A stretch of DNA of 64,000 nt from Planctomycetota bacterium. Lineage in GTDB: Bacteria; Planctomycetota; UBA1135; GCA-002686595. The stretch covers positions 124,001 through 188,000 of the forward strand of contig JAEUHZ010000028.1 in assembly GCA_016795205.1 (NCBI GenBank), read 5' to 3'. Under the pieces are notes generated by a model that made no database searches, was not told the origin of the DNA, and saw only the letters and a list, made by a program, of their open reading frames with translations. The translations under genes were made by a program, and so were the position numbers. Numbering within the stretch: the stretch's first letter is position 1; each line of letters begins with the position of its first letter. Positions 10,352-19,478 of the stretch are shown here, one piece after another.

Positions 10352-13300
10352 GGTGAGAGGCGCACCCGCACGACCTCCATGCGCCCGGCACCCAGCGACA
10401 ACCCGACCGTCCGGGCCGTCGTCGTGAGCATCGTGAGCGGGAGCCCCAGGGCGTCGATGCGCTCGGCGCCGAAGGGCTCGCGCGCGAAGACGAGCTCGAC
10501 GTTGCACGGCTCGCCGCGCGTCTCGATGAGCCGCAGGTCGACGCAGCCCTTCGGCCCGGCCTCGATGGACAGCGGCACGAGCCCAGCCGCCGGGCCCAGC
10601 GTGCGCCGGCCATCGCGCTCGACGCGCGCGATGCGCACGAGCGGCTCACGGGGCGCGCCGGTCCGGCCCGGGTCGTCGAACGCCACGCGCAGTGGCTCGT
10701 GCGCCGCCTCGTGCGCCGCGCCATCCAGCCCGGCCGCCCGCCAACCGCCCGTGCGCCCCAGCACGCGGAACGACGCAGCACGCGCGGCGGCGGCGCCCGA
10801 CTCGGCCAGCAGGAGCTCGAACGCGCGCTCGTTCCAGCGGAACGCGAGCGAGCCATCGGCGAAGAGCGCCAGCGTCGCGCCGCCGTCGCTGGCCGCAGCC
10901 CAGCCGTCGAGCGGCCGCAGCGTCTCGGGCGCTGGCTGGAGCGGCACCGCTCCGAAAGGCACGGCGGCCAGCGCGCTGGCCGTGGCGCGCGCCAGCGGCA
11001 AGCGCAGGTAGACGTCCCCGCCGCGATCGAGGAGCTCGACGCGCGCGCGTACCTCGAGTCCCGCGGCACCACCCGTCACGCGCACCAGGGTCTCGACGCG
11101 CGCGCGCGGCGACTTGCGCACCACGCGCACGGCGGCGCGCAGCGGGCCGCGCTCCACGTACTCGATCGACTCGAGCTCGCCCAGCGGCTCGGACGCGCCG
11201 TTCGCCGCAACCCACACGAGCTGCTCGCCACCGTCGCGCAGCAGCTCGACCTCGCGCCCGTCGGCCAGCGCCACGAGCCGCGCGATGCGACCGGTCTTCG
11301 GATCGAGGCCGACCTCCAGGTCGTCGCTGCGCATCGTCCACCCGGCGAGCCGCACGCGCGCCGGCGCGCGCAGCTCGGCGAGCTCGTCGCGGCGCACGCG
11401 CAGCGCGGCCGGACCCGCGCCGCTCGAGGCCAGCTCCACGAGCACGCCCCCGGAGGCCGCGCGCTGCGCGGGCAGGTCGCCGGCCGCGCCGGCCACGCGC
11501 AGCGCCGCGTCCCCGAACTCGAGCAGCGCGCGGCGCGGCCAGGGCAAGGGATCCAGGAGGGCGAGCGGCACACCCGGGCCCGCGGGCGGCAGGGCGGCGC
11601 GCAAGCGCGCAAGGCGCTCCTGCGCCGCGGCGCGGGCGCGCGCTTCCACCTCACGCGCCGCGGCGGCCGCTGCGGCGGGCACTGCTTGCGCCGCCGCCCT
11701 GAACAGTGCGGCGCGCGCCAGGGGCGCGTGCTCGCCGGGCGCGGCGCCGCCATCCAGCGTCGAGAGCGCCTCGACCGCCGCCGCGCCGAGGATCGCGCGC
11801 TCAGCGGCGCGCACGGCCGCCAGGGCTTCGAGCTCGGCGCGCAGCGTCGCGCGTTCGAGCGCCGGAAGCGCCGCGGGCTCGAAGCGCAGGGCGCGATCCG
11901 CGCGCGCCGCGGCGACCTCGCGCAACGCGACCCAGGCGAGGTCCGGCGCGGCCGGGGCGGCCGACAGCTCGGCCACCAACGCCAGTGTCTCGCGCGCCGC
12001 TCGCGGCGCGACGTCGGCCTGGACCAGGAGCGGCGCGCGCCCGGCCGGCGCGGAGGCCGCTGCGGTCCACGGCCGCCAAAACACCGGGTCGAACCGCAGC
12101 GGGCCGTCCGCGCGGATCGCCGGGGCGAGCGCCAGCACCTGGGTCCCGCCCGCCTCCCAGCGCGCGACGGGATTCCCGGGACGGCGCGGGGCGGACTCCA
12201 GCAGCGCGACCGCGATGCCCGCCGACTCCATGACGGGCGGGAGCAGGTGGATGCGCGCGACCTCGGCGTCGACGCGGGCCAGCACGCTCGGTGCACCGAC
12301 GAGCCGCGCGAGCTCGAGCTGGTCCGCGGCGACCCGTCGCGCCAAGAGGTCCGCACCCAGACGCGCGCTCGAGGCCGCGTCGAGGATCGTCGCGTACGGC
12401 GTCCAGGTGCCCGCGGCCACGCGCGCGCGCAGCCGCTCGAACGCGGCCGGGTCGCTCGCGGCGAGGCGCGCGATCGACTGCGCCTCGCCGCCAGCGACGG
12501 GCAGATCCTCGGGCAGGAAGCCGGGGCGCAGCACGGCCGCGAGGTCCGCGTCCCCGCCGTCGAACGTCGCCGCCAGCTCGATGCGCGCGGACTTGCGCCC
12601 GCGCGCCGCGTCGGCCTGCAGCGCGAGCCCGGCGGCGAGCTGGGTGCGCGCCGTGGCGAGATCGCGCGTGAGCAGCGCGTCGAACAGCGGACGGTCGGCG
12701 TCCGGGTCCGCGGCCTCGGCACCGAAGCTCGCTCCGGCGCGCCGGTTGGCGAGATAGAGACGCAGCGCGGCGCGATCCTCGTCGGCGAGCCCCTCGACCG
12801 ACTCGGCTGCGCGCGCCAGCCATCGCGCCCGGAAGCGCGGATCCGCGGCGCCGTCACGGCGCCACAGGCTGGTCACGGCCAACACCGCGAGTCGGGGATC
12901 GTCGGGCAGGAGCAGCGCGGCCAGGCTCGCCGGCGACGCGACGTCGACGGACAGCAGCACGGGGACGGGGGCCAGGCCCTCGGAGGGCGCGCGCGCCGGG
13001 ACGACCAGGGGCTCGAAGGTGCGGGATCCGTCGACGGCGGCCAACCCCAAGCGCGTCTCGAAAGGCTCTCCCGCCAGGTTCGCGACCGAGAGCCACAGCT
13101 CGTAGAAGCGGCCACCCTCGAGCGGATCGAGCCCCACGCGCTGTCCGCGCGCCAAGAAGGCGGCGCGCCCATCGGTCGCGAAACGCAGCGGCACGCACGG
13201 CCCGGTCCAGCTCAAGCCACGCGGCAGCACGGCGGCCGCGAGCGGATCCGGACCGCGTTCGGCCGCGCGCAGTCCAGCGAGGTCCGCAGCGGCCCAGGGA

Positions 13301-13863
13301 TCGGCCACGTCCCCGCGCACGGCGACGTGGCCGGGTGCGAACTCGGCCTGGGCGCCGAGGACCACCGCTCCGGCCGCGCTCTCGGGCGCTTCCAGACGGC
13401 GGAGCCCGCCCTGGAGCTCGTCGTGGAACACTTCGATCCGCGTGCCGTCCGCGCGCTCGACACGCACGTCGTCGACGGCGAAGACGATCTGGGCACCGCG
13501 CTCGCCGCGCGCGACGAGTTCGAAACCCACGATCCGGGCGCCGGAGGACAGCGGCGCGCGAACCTCGATCCACCGGCCGCTCGCGGCCAGCGGCGGCGCG
13601 CCCGTGCGGCGCCCGTCGTCATGGACGGCTTCGACGCCGCGCGCACCGGCGCCGGGCACCTCGCTGCGCGCGAGGTAGACGAGCACGTCACCGGGCTCGG
13701 TGCGGAACGGCGCGGCCGGGATGGCGACGGCCGGGTCCGCGACCTGCGCGAGGGGCGGCGCGGCCAGGAACGCCAGCAGGCGACCGGCCGGCGCGGGATC
13801 CTGGGCGGCGCGCGCGCTGGCGCACAGGACCAGGAGCAGGAAGCACGGGAGAGCGCGCCGCAT
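10348..13863 (-). CDS. Secreted GH38-like (alpha-mannosidase-like) protein, probably degenerate
   Basis: An 1171-residue exported protein (signal peptide RRALPCFLLLVLCASARA). The C-terminal half resembles GH38 beta-sandwich domains: LLDPLPWPRRALLEF, then DDLEVGLDPKTGRIARLV and IEYVERGPLRAAVRVV. The middle (about residues 400-560) keeps the GH38 helical outline (AFERLRARVAAGTW, then LPPVMESAGI), but the catalytic HxHxD and PDxFG motifs are not recognisable. The N-terminal 330 residues look like a jelly-roll or carbohydrate-binding module. Known GH38 enzymes trim alpha-mannosides; this one may bind without cleaving. Very Ala/Arg-rich. The methyltransferase gene follows with a 4-bp overlap. Confidence 0.5.
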   Translation of the reverse strand: MRRALPCFLLLVLCASARAAQDPAPAGRLLAFLAAPPLAQVADPAVAIPAAPFRTEPGDVLVYLARSEVPGAGARGVEAVHDDGRRTGAPPLAASGRWIEVRAPLSSGARIVGFELVARGERGAQIVFAVDDVRVERADGTRIEVFHDELQGGLRRLEAPESAAGAVVLGAQAEFAPGHVAVRGDVADPWAAADLAGLRAAERGPDPLAAAVLPRGLSWTGPCVPLRFATDGRAAFLARGQRVGLDPLEGGRFYELWLSVANLAGEPFETRLGLAAVDGSRTFEPLVVPARAPSEGLAPVPVLLSVDVASPASLAALLLPDDPRLAVLAVTSLWRRDGAADPRFRARWLARAAESVEGLADEDRAALRLYLANRRAGASFGAEAADPDADRPLFDALLTRDLATARTQLAAGLALQADAARGRKSARIELAATFDGGDADLAAVLRPGFLPEDLPVAGGEAQSIARLAASDPAAFERLRARVAAGTWTPYATILDAASSARLGADLLARRVAADQLELARLVGAPSVLARVDAEVARIHLLPPVMESAGIAVALLESAPRRPGNPVARWEAGGTQVLALAPAIRADGPLRFDPVFWRPWTAAASAPAGRAPLLVQADVAPRAARETLALVAELSAAPAAPDLAWVALREVAAARADRALRFEPAALPALERATLRAELEALAAVRAAERAILGAAAVEALSTLDGGAAPGEHAPLARAALFRAAAQAVPAAAAAAAREVEARARAAAQERLARLRAALPPAGPGVPLALLDPLPWPRRALLEFGDAALRVAGAAGDLPAQRAASGGVLVELASSGAGPAALRVRRDELAELRAPARVRLAGWTMRSDDLEVGLDPKTGRIARLVALADGREVELLRDGGEQLVWVAANGASEPLGELESIEYVERGPLRAAVRVVRKSPRARVETLVRVTGGAAGLEVRARVELLDRGGDVYLRLPLARATASALAAVPFGAVPLQPAPETLRPLDGWAAASDGGATLALFADGSLAFRWNERAFELLLAESGAAAARAASFRVLGRTGGWRAAGLDGAAHEAAHEPLRVAFDDPGRTGAPREPLVRIARVERDGRRTLGPAAGLVPLSIEAGPKGCVDLRLIETRGEPCNVELVFAREPFGAERIDALGLPLTMLTTTARTVGLSLGAGRMEVVRVRLSP

Positions 13864-13928
13864 GGGGAGCGGGGAAGTCTACTCCCTGCCCGTGGGGCCA
13901 GCCCGCCCCTACGCTCGCGCTCCACGCC

Positions 13929-14693
13929 ATGGACACCGAGGACTGGGACGATCACGACCTCTACGAGCGCAGCGTGCAGGACGCCGAGGCCTCCGTGCAG
14001 CTCCTCGAGCGACTCCACGGCGGATCGCCGCGCGTCCTGGGCGAGGACTTCGCCGGCACGGCGGCCCTGTCACGGGCCTGGGTCGCGCGCGGCCGGGAGC
14101 GGCGAGCGTACGCGGTCGACCGCGACCCGCGCCTGCTGGCTCGCGCGGGCCACCCGCAGGTCGCCGCGCACGTCCTCGACGTGCGCTCGGCCGAGCTCGC
14201 GCGGCTCGCGCCCTGCGACGTCGTGCACGCCGGGAACTTCTCGATCGGCGAGCTGGGCTCGCGCGCCGAGGTCCTCGGCTGGGCGCGCACGGCGCGGGCG
14301 CGGCTCGCGCCGGGCGGCCTGCTCGCCGTGGACACGTACGCGGGCGAGTCCGCCTGGCGCCGCGGCGCGCTCGAGCGGCGGCGTGCCCTGGGCGGCGGGA
14401 TCGAGCTGCGTTGGACCTGGGAGCAGCGGCGCGCCGACCCGCTCACGGCGCGCGTCGAGAATGCGCTGTCCTTCCGCGTGCTGCGCGATGGAGAGGTCGT
14501 GCAAGACCGCCCCGAGGCCTTCGTCTACGGCTGGCGACTGTGGTCGCCCGCCGAGCTCACCGACGCGCTGGCCGAGGCCGGCTTCCGCGACGTGGAGCCC
14601 GTGACCTGCGTCGACGGCTCCGTCGCGACGGGCGCCAGCCAGGCAACGGGGTGTGTCGTTCTGCTCGCCGCGCGCGACGGAAGCCTCGGGTAG
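13929..14693 (+). CDS. SAM-dependent methyltransferase (class I)
   Basis: A 254-residue protein whose start MDTEDWDDHDLYERSVQD and VLGEDFAGTAALS correspond to the N-terminal helix and glycine-rich SAM loop of small class I methyltransferases. AYAVDRDP is the acidic motif, GNFSIGEL the motif IV region, and LAPGGLLAVDTYAG the post-IV strand. The substrate is unknown. It is divergent from the GH38-like gene with a 65-bp spacer. The 214 bp that follow contain the foldback element described separately. Confidence 0.82.
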   Translation: MDTEDWDDHDLYERSVQDAEASVQLLERLHGGSPRVLGEDFAGTAALSRAWVARGRERRAYAVDRDPRLLARAGHPQVAAHVLDVRSAELARLAPCDVVHAGNFSIGELGSRAEVLGWARTARARLAPGGLLAVDTYAGESAWRRGALERRRALGGGIELRWTWEQRRADPLTARVENALSFRVLRDGEVVQDRPEAFVYGWRLWSPAELTDALAEAGFRDVEPVTCVDGSVATGASQATGCVVLLAARDGSLG

Positions 14694-14738
14694 CCTGGAC
14701 GCGGCCTGTCGGGCCCGCCACTCATGATCCGTCACCGC

Positions 14739-14888
14739 GAAGCTGACCCCGTTCGCTGGACCTCGCTGGCTGCAAGTCCGTCAACGACGCCGACCTGGAG
14801 CGGGCCAGCGGCTCGGCCCGCGGCCTTCGCACAAGTGCTTAGATGACAGAGGTTTCACGATCCAGGCCCAGCGAAGTGGGTCAGCTTC
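14739..14888. mobile_element. 150-bp foldback/MITE-like element (copy A)
   Basis: The ends are 25-nt inverted repeats that match at 22 positions: 14739-14763 starts GAAGCTGACCCCGTTCGCTG, and 14864-14888 read on the minus strand starts GAAGCTGACCCACTTCGCTG. A central hairpin GCGGGCC-8 nt-GGCCCGC sits at 14800-14821, so the whole element can fold back. It encodes nothing recognisable and part of it is more AT-rich than its surroundings. It ends 19 bp before the first start codon of the cytochrome operon, so it probably contains or displaces that operon's promoter. The AAGCTGAC-CCGTT core recurs in copy B at 40806-40959. Confidence 0.65.
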
Positions 14889-14907
14889 CGGACCTCCGGA
14901 ACCGAGA

Positions 14908-17187
14908 TTGCCGGGCGTGGCCGTGATTTGGCTCCTGCCCCCCGCCCTGCTCCTGGCCTTGGGCCTCGTCTTGGCCGCGCTGGGCGTGCGGCGGGCGGAG
15001 CGGCGGCGGTTGCAGGGCCTGCTCGACGAGCGGCAGCGCGCGCGGGCGCTCGGCAGCGATCGGGCGCGGCTCCAGCATCCGCACATCGACCTGTCGCGCT
15101 GCATCGGCTGCGGAACCTGCGTCGCGGCGTGCCCGGAGGAGGGCGTGCTCGAGCTCGTCCACGGGCAGGCGGTCGTCGTCCACGGTGCGCGCTGCGTGGG
15201 GCACGGGCGGTGCGCGGCCGAGTGCCCGGTCGGCGCGATCGCGCTGACCCTGGGCGATGTCCGCGAGCGGCGCGATCTGCCCGTCCTGACCGAGGAGCGC
15301 GAGTCTCCGCACGTTCCGGGACTGTTCCTGGCCGGCGAGGTGACGGGGTACGCGCTCGTGCGCACGGCGATCGGCCACGGCACTGCGGCCGCAGACGCGG
15401 CAGCGCGGCGTGCGCGGCAGGCCGGCGCGCCCTCGCTCGTGCGGCCGGCGCGCGATGCGGCCGGGCGCGGCGGCGTGGCGCTGGCCGACGAGCCGCCGGT
15501 GCTCGACCTCGTCGTCGTCGGCGCCGGTCCGGCTGGGATCGCCTGCTCACTGCGCGCCAAGGAGCTGGGCCTCGCTTTCACCACGCTGGAGCAGGACGAG
15601 CTGGGCGGAACCGTCGCCAAGTACCCGCGGCGCAAGCTCGTGATGACCCAGCCGGTCGATCTGCCGCTCGCCGGACGCCTGTCGCGCACGAGCTACACGA
15701 AGGAGGAGCTCGTCGCGCTGTGGGAGCGCCTGGCGCGCGAGCACGCTCTGCCGATCCGCCACGGACAGGTCTTCCGCCGCGTCGAGCGGCTGGCGGACGG
15801 CACGCTGCGCGTCCACACGCTGGACGGGGCGGTCGACGCGCGCTCCGTGGTCCTGGCGCTGGGACGGCGCGGCACGCCGCGGCGGCTGGGCGTCCCGGGC
15901 GAGGAACTCCCCAAGGTGGCCTACTCGCTGCTCGACGCGCACGGCTACCAGGGGCGGCGCATCCTGGTCGTGGGTGGCGGCGACAGCGCGGTGGAAGCCG
16001 CGCTGGGCCTCGCGGAGCAGCCCGGCAACCAGGTCGTGATCTCGTACCGCAAGGAGGCCTTCTTCCGCCTCAAGTCCAGGAACGAAGCGCGCTTGGCGGA
16101 GGCGCTGCGCTCGGGCGCGCTGGGCGCGCTGTTCTCGAGCGAGGTCCTGGCGATCCGCCCCGACGCCGTCGACGTGCGCCTGGCCTCGGGCGGGGTCGAG
16201 ACGCTCGCGAACGACGAGGTGTTCGTGTTCGCGGGCGGCACGCCGCCGACCGAGGTGCTCGAGGCCTCGGGCGTGTCATTCGATCCCGGGGAGCACGCCG
16301 CGCCCCCCTCGCTCTCGGAGCAGGGCACCGGGCTCGGTCCGGCGCTCGGCGCGGCGTTCGTCCTGGCGGCGCTCGTGCTGGCCTGGGTGTTCGTCCACCA
16401 GGACTACTACCGCCTCCCGGCGGTCGAGCGCCCGCACCATCCGGCGCACCCCCGGCTCGCGCCGACCGGCGTGGTCGGGCTGTGGTGTGGCGTGGCCGCG
16501 GCGTTGTGCGTGCTGGCAAACCTGGCTTACCTCGCGCGGCGCTCGCAGCGCTTTCCGTGGATCCCCGGCTCGCTGCGTGCCTGGATGACGTCGCACGTCG
16601 CCACCGGGCTCGGGGCGCTGCTCCTGGTGCTCGTCCACGGCGCCATGGATCCACGCCCCACGCACGGGGGGCGCGCGGCCTGGGCCCTGTGCTTCCTGGT
16701 CTTGACGGGCGCGATCGGGCGCTACCTCTACAGCTTCGTGCCGCGCGCGGCGAACGGCCGCGAGCTGGAGCTCGAGGAAGCGCGCACGCAGGTCGTGGCG
16801 CTCTCCTCGGAATGGGATCGCGGCCGCGGCGGGTTTTCCGAGCGGATCCGCGCCGAGGTCGACCGCACGAGCGCACAGGCGCGCTGGACCGGGCCGCTCG
16901 TGGTGCGCCTCGCTGGCCTCTTCCGCGAGCGTCATGCCGCGCGCCGCCGTCTCGCGGCGCTGCGCGCTCAAGCCCTGCGGGAAGGTGTCGCGCCACCCGA
17001 GGTCGAGCGCCTGATCGACCTCGCGCGACGAGCGCAGCGCGCGGCCCTGCTCGCCGACCACCACGAGGAGCTGCGCGGGATCCTGGCATCCTGGCGCTAC
17101 TTCCACCGCTGGGTGGCGCTGTTCTTCGTGCTGGTGCTGGCTTGGCACGTGCTCCTCGCTCTGCGCTATGCGAGGCTCTTTCCGTGA
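14908..17187 (+). CDS. Inner-membrane 4Fe-4S / FAD-NAD(P) oxidoreductase with di-heme-b-like membrane domain
   Basis: A 759-residue multidomain protein: an N-terminal membrane helix (about 5-28), two 4Fe-4S motifs (C65-x2-C68-x2-C71-x3-C75; C96-x2-H99-x2-C102-x3-C106, with His replacing one Cys), a thioredoxin-reductase-like flavin domain with GAGPAG near 205 and GGGDSA at 356-361, then about five membrane helices (480-498, 522-543, 563-581, 587-607, 733-755). Two helices carry H-x13-H (H563/H577, H733/H747), a spacing used to bind two b hemes. It could pass electrons between cytoplasmic NAD(P)H or ferredoxin and periplasmic cytochromes. No CxxC redox disulfide is seen. The start is TTG 14908; GTG 14917 or 14923 are alternatives. 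It overlaps the next gene (GTGA). Confidence 0.85.
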   Translation: MPGVAVIWLLPPALLLALGLVLAALGVRRAERRRLQGLLDERQRARALGSDRARLQHPHIDLSRCIGCGTCVAACPEEGVLELVHGQAVVVHGARCVGHGRCAAECPVGAIALTLGDVRERRDLPVLTEERESPHVPGLFLAGEVTGYALVRTAIGHGTAAADAAARRARQAGAPSLVRPARDAAGRGGVALADEPPVLDLVVVGAGPAGIACSLRAKELGLAFTTLEQDELGGTVAKYPRRKLVMTQPVDLPLAGRLSRTSYTKEELVALWERLAREHALPIRHGQVFRRVERLADGTLRVHTLDGAVDARSVVLALGRRGTPRRLGVPGEELPKVAYSLLDAHGYQGRRILVVGGGDSAVEAALGLAEQPGNQVVISYRKEAFFRLKSRNEARLAEALRSGALGALFSSEVLAIRPDAVDVRLASGGVETLANDEVFVFAGGTPPTEVLEASGVSFDPGEHAAPPSLSEQGTGLGPALGAAFVLAALVLAWVFVHQDYYRLPAVERPHHPAHPRLAPTGVVGLWCGVAAALCVLANLAYLARRSQRFPWIPGSLRAWMTSHVATGLGALLLVLVHGAMDPRPTHGGRAAWALCFLVLTGAIGRYLYSFVPRAANGRELELEEARTQVVALSSEWDRGRGGFSERIRAEVDRTSAQARWTGPLVVRLAGLFRERHAARRRLAALRAQALREGVAPPEVERLIDLARRAQRAALLADHHEELRGILASWRYFHRWVALFFVLVLAWHVLLALRYARLFP

Positions 17188-19478
17188 AGCGTGGCGCGGC
17201 GGGGCTGTGGCTGGGCGCGATCTCGGCCACGATCGTGTTCCTGCTCGTGCTCCTCGATCCGAGCGCCTCGTCACCCGGGCCGATCAGCGCGGTCCACGCG
17301 CTGTCGGCCGGGATCGACGAGCACGACTGCGCTGCGTGTCACGGCTCGGCGCGGTCGGACCTGCGGACGGCCTGCGCGGCCTGCCATGCCGAGGTGGAGG
17401 TCGACGTGCAGCGTGGCCGCGGCTTCCATGGCCAGCTCGCCGACGGCGGGACGTGCGGTCGCTGTCACGCGGAGCACCACGGCGCGGGCTTCGAGCTGGC
17501 CAGCGCCGGCGCGTTCGCCCTGGCCGGCGTGCCCGACCGCGCCGCGTACGACCACGCTGGCCTCGACTTCCGGCTCGGCGGCGATCACGCCGCGGGTCTC
17601 GCCTGCAGCCGGTGTCACGAGCACGCCGACGCGCCGCTGCTCGCCTCGGGAGCGCGGCGCTTTCGGGGTCTCTCCCAGGAGTGCGCCAGTTGCCACGACG
17701 ATCCGCATGCCGGGAAGCTCCCCGACTGCCGCGCCTGCCATGGCGAGACGGAGCCGTTCGCCCTGGCGGCAGCGTTCGCGCACCCCGCCACGTTCGCGCT
17801 GGAAGGCGCACATGCGCGCGCTCGCTGTGTGGACTGCCACCCGCGGGGCGGCGAGTTCGCGATCGAGGCTGGCGGTGGCGCGGAAGCGACCCGCGCGGCG
17901 CGCGACTGCGCCGCGTGCCACGCCTCGCCGCACGCCGCGCCGTTCGTCGCTGCGCTCGCGGCGCGACTCTCCGTCGCGGCCGGCGCCTCGTGCGCGAGCT
18001 GCCACCCGGTCGAGAGCGGACCGTTCCGCGAGCCGCGCGCGCTGACGGCGGCCGAACACGCGGCGACGGGCTTCGCGCTCGACCCGCCGCACGCGCGCGC
18101 GACCTGCGCCGACTGCCACCCGCGGATCGACGCGCCCGCCGCGCACACCGGCGCGTTCGCCGACTATCGCGCCGCGCACCCGGGTCGCGCGGCGGACGAT
18201 TGCGCTGCCTGCCACGCCGATCCGCACGGTGGGCAGTTCGCGCAGGGCGCGACGGGTGTCACGGACTGCCTCGCCTGCCACGAGCGCCTGCGCTTCGACC
18301 CGGTCGTGTTCGGCGCTCGCGAGCACGCGCGCACCGGTTTCGCTCTCGACGGCGCGCACCAGAGCTCGAGCTGTCACGCCTGCCACGAGCGGCGCGGTGA
18401 CGCGCCACGGGCCTTCCGAGGGACCAACGCACAGTGCGCCGCCTGTCACGCCGACGTGCACGCGGGTGCCTTTGCACGGGGCGCGGCGAGCCCCGCGGAC
18501 CGCGAGCGGGCCCAGGACTGCGCGGCCTGCCACACGACGACCTCGTTCGCCCGCGGGCAGGACTTCGAGCACGCGCGCTGGACCGGCTTCGCGCTCCAGG
18601 GCGAGCACTCCGGGCTCGCGTGCGAGGCCTGTCATCCGCGGCGCGCGGTTCGCGACGCGCACGGCCGCGCCTTCGGCCTCGTGGCCGAAGCCTTCCCGGG
18701 CCCGACGGACGACTGCGCCACGTGTCACATCGACGCCCATGGCGGGTACTTCGCGCGCGCGCCTTCCGCGCCGGCCTGTGCTGCTTGTCACGACCCGCAC
18801 GGGTTCGAGGCGGCGGCCGTCGGCTTCGACCATGCGCGCTGGACAGGGTTCCCGCTCGTCGGCGCGCACGCGCGCAGCGCCTGTGCGGCCTGCCACGCGC
18901 AGCGCGCGGACGGGACACGGACGTTGGTCCATTCCGGCGCACGCGGCCCGCAGGACTGCGCCGCGTGCCACGCCGATCCGCACGCCGGGGCCTTCGCGGC
19001 GCGCGGCGCAGGGACGGAGTGCGCCTCCTGCCACTCCAGCGAGTCCTTCGCGCCCGCGCTGCCCGGGAGCTTCGATCACGGGTCGTGGACCGGCTTCGCG
19101 CTGGGCGGCGCGCACGCCGCCGCGCTGTGCACGAGCTGCCACCCGCGGCTCGCGGCGCGCGACGCGACCGGACGCAGCTTCGCCCGCGCCGCCGGAGCGA
19201 GTTGCTCCGACTGCCACGCCGATCCGCACGCCGCGCAGTTCGCGCGCGGCGGCGCGACCGACTGCGCCGCGTGCCACGCCACCGGGCCGGACTTCCTCGC
19301 GCTCGTGTTCGATCACCAGCGCGACGCGCGCTTCGCGCTCGACAGCGTGCACGCGCGGCTCTCCTGCTCCGCCTGCCACGTTCCCTGGCCGCTCCCCGGC
19401 GGCGGGAGCGCGGTGCGCTACAAGCCGCTGGGGACGGCCTGCGGCGACTGCCACGACCCGCGCGGGGGACAGCGATGA
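17184..19478 (+). CDS. 26-heme c-type cytochrome (periplasmic)
   Basis: A 764-residue protein with an N-terminal signal or anchor helix (WLGAISATIVFLLVLL) and 26 CxxCH heme-attachment motifs by my count. After four N-terminal hemes come seven repeats of about 75-95 residues, each with three hemes, then one last heme. The repeat outline is CxxCHADPHxGxFA, CxxCH, then FDHxxxTGFxLxGAH and CxxCHPR. The spaced DH/EH/GAH histidines are probable distal heme ligands, so most hemes should be bis-His. Such a chain would act as a long periplasmic electron wire or capacitor. It starts with a GTG overlapping the previous stop and ends overlapping the beta-barrel gene. Confidence 0.93.
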   Translation: MKRGAAGLWLGAISATIVFLLVLLDPSASSPGPISAVHALSAGIDEHDCAACHGSARSDLRTACAACHAEVEVDVQRGRGFHGQLADGGTCGRCHAEHHGAGFELASAGAFALAGVPDRAAYDHAGLDFRLGGDHAAGLACSRCHEHADAPLLASGARRFRGLSQECASCHDDPHAGKLPDCRACHGETEPFALAAAFAHPATFALEGAHARARCVDCHPRGGEFAIEAGGGAEATRAARDCAACHASPHAAPFVAALAARLSVAAGASCASCHPVESGPFREPRALTAAEHAATGFALDPPHARATCADCHPRIDAPAAHTGAFADYRAAHPGRAADDCAACHADPHGGQFAQGATGVTDCLACHERLRFDPVVFGAREHARTGFALDGAHQSSSCHACHERRGDAPRAFRGTNAQCAACHADVHAGAFARGAASPADRERAQDCAACHTTTSFARGQDFEHARWTGFALQGEHSGLACEACHPRRAVRDAHGRAFGLVAEAFPGPTDDCATCHIDAHGGYFARAPSAPACAACHDPHGFEAAAVGFDHARWTGFPLVGAHARSACAACHAQRADGTRTLVHSGARGPQDCAACHADPHAGAFAARGAGTECASCHSSESFAPALPGSFDHGSWTGFALGGAHAAALCTSCHPRLAARDATGRSFARAAGASCSDCHADPHAAQFARGGATDCAACHATGPDFLALVFDHQRDARFALDSVHARLSCSACHVPWPLPGGGSAVRYKPLGTACGDCHDPRGGQR

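Noticed and set aside
10699-14604. Plus-strand 1301-codon frame across the GH38-like and methyltransferase genes
   Set aside because: It runs through two supported genes in a wrong frame and translates to repetitive Arg/Gly sequence.
17271-19454. Minus-strand 727-codon frame opposite the 26-heme cytochrome
   Set aside because: The CxxCH periodicity on the plus strand is decisive; the antisense is a shadow of the Cys/His codons.
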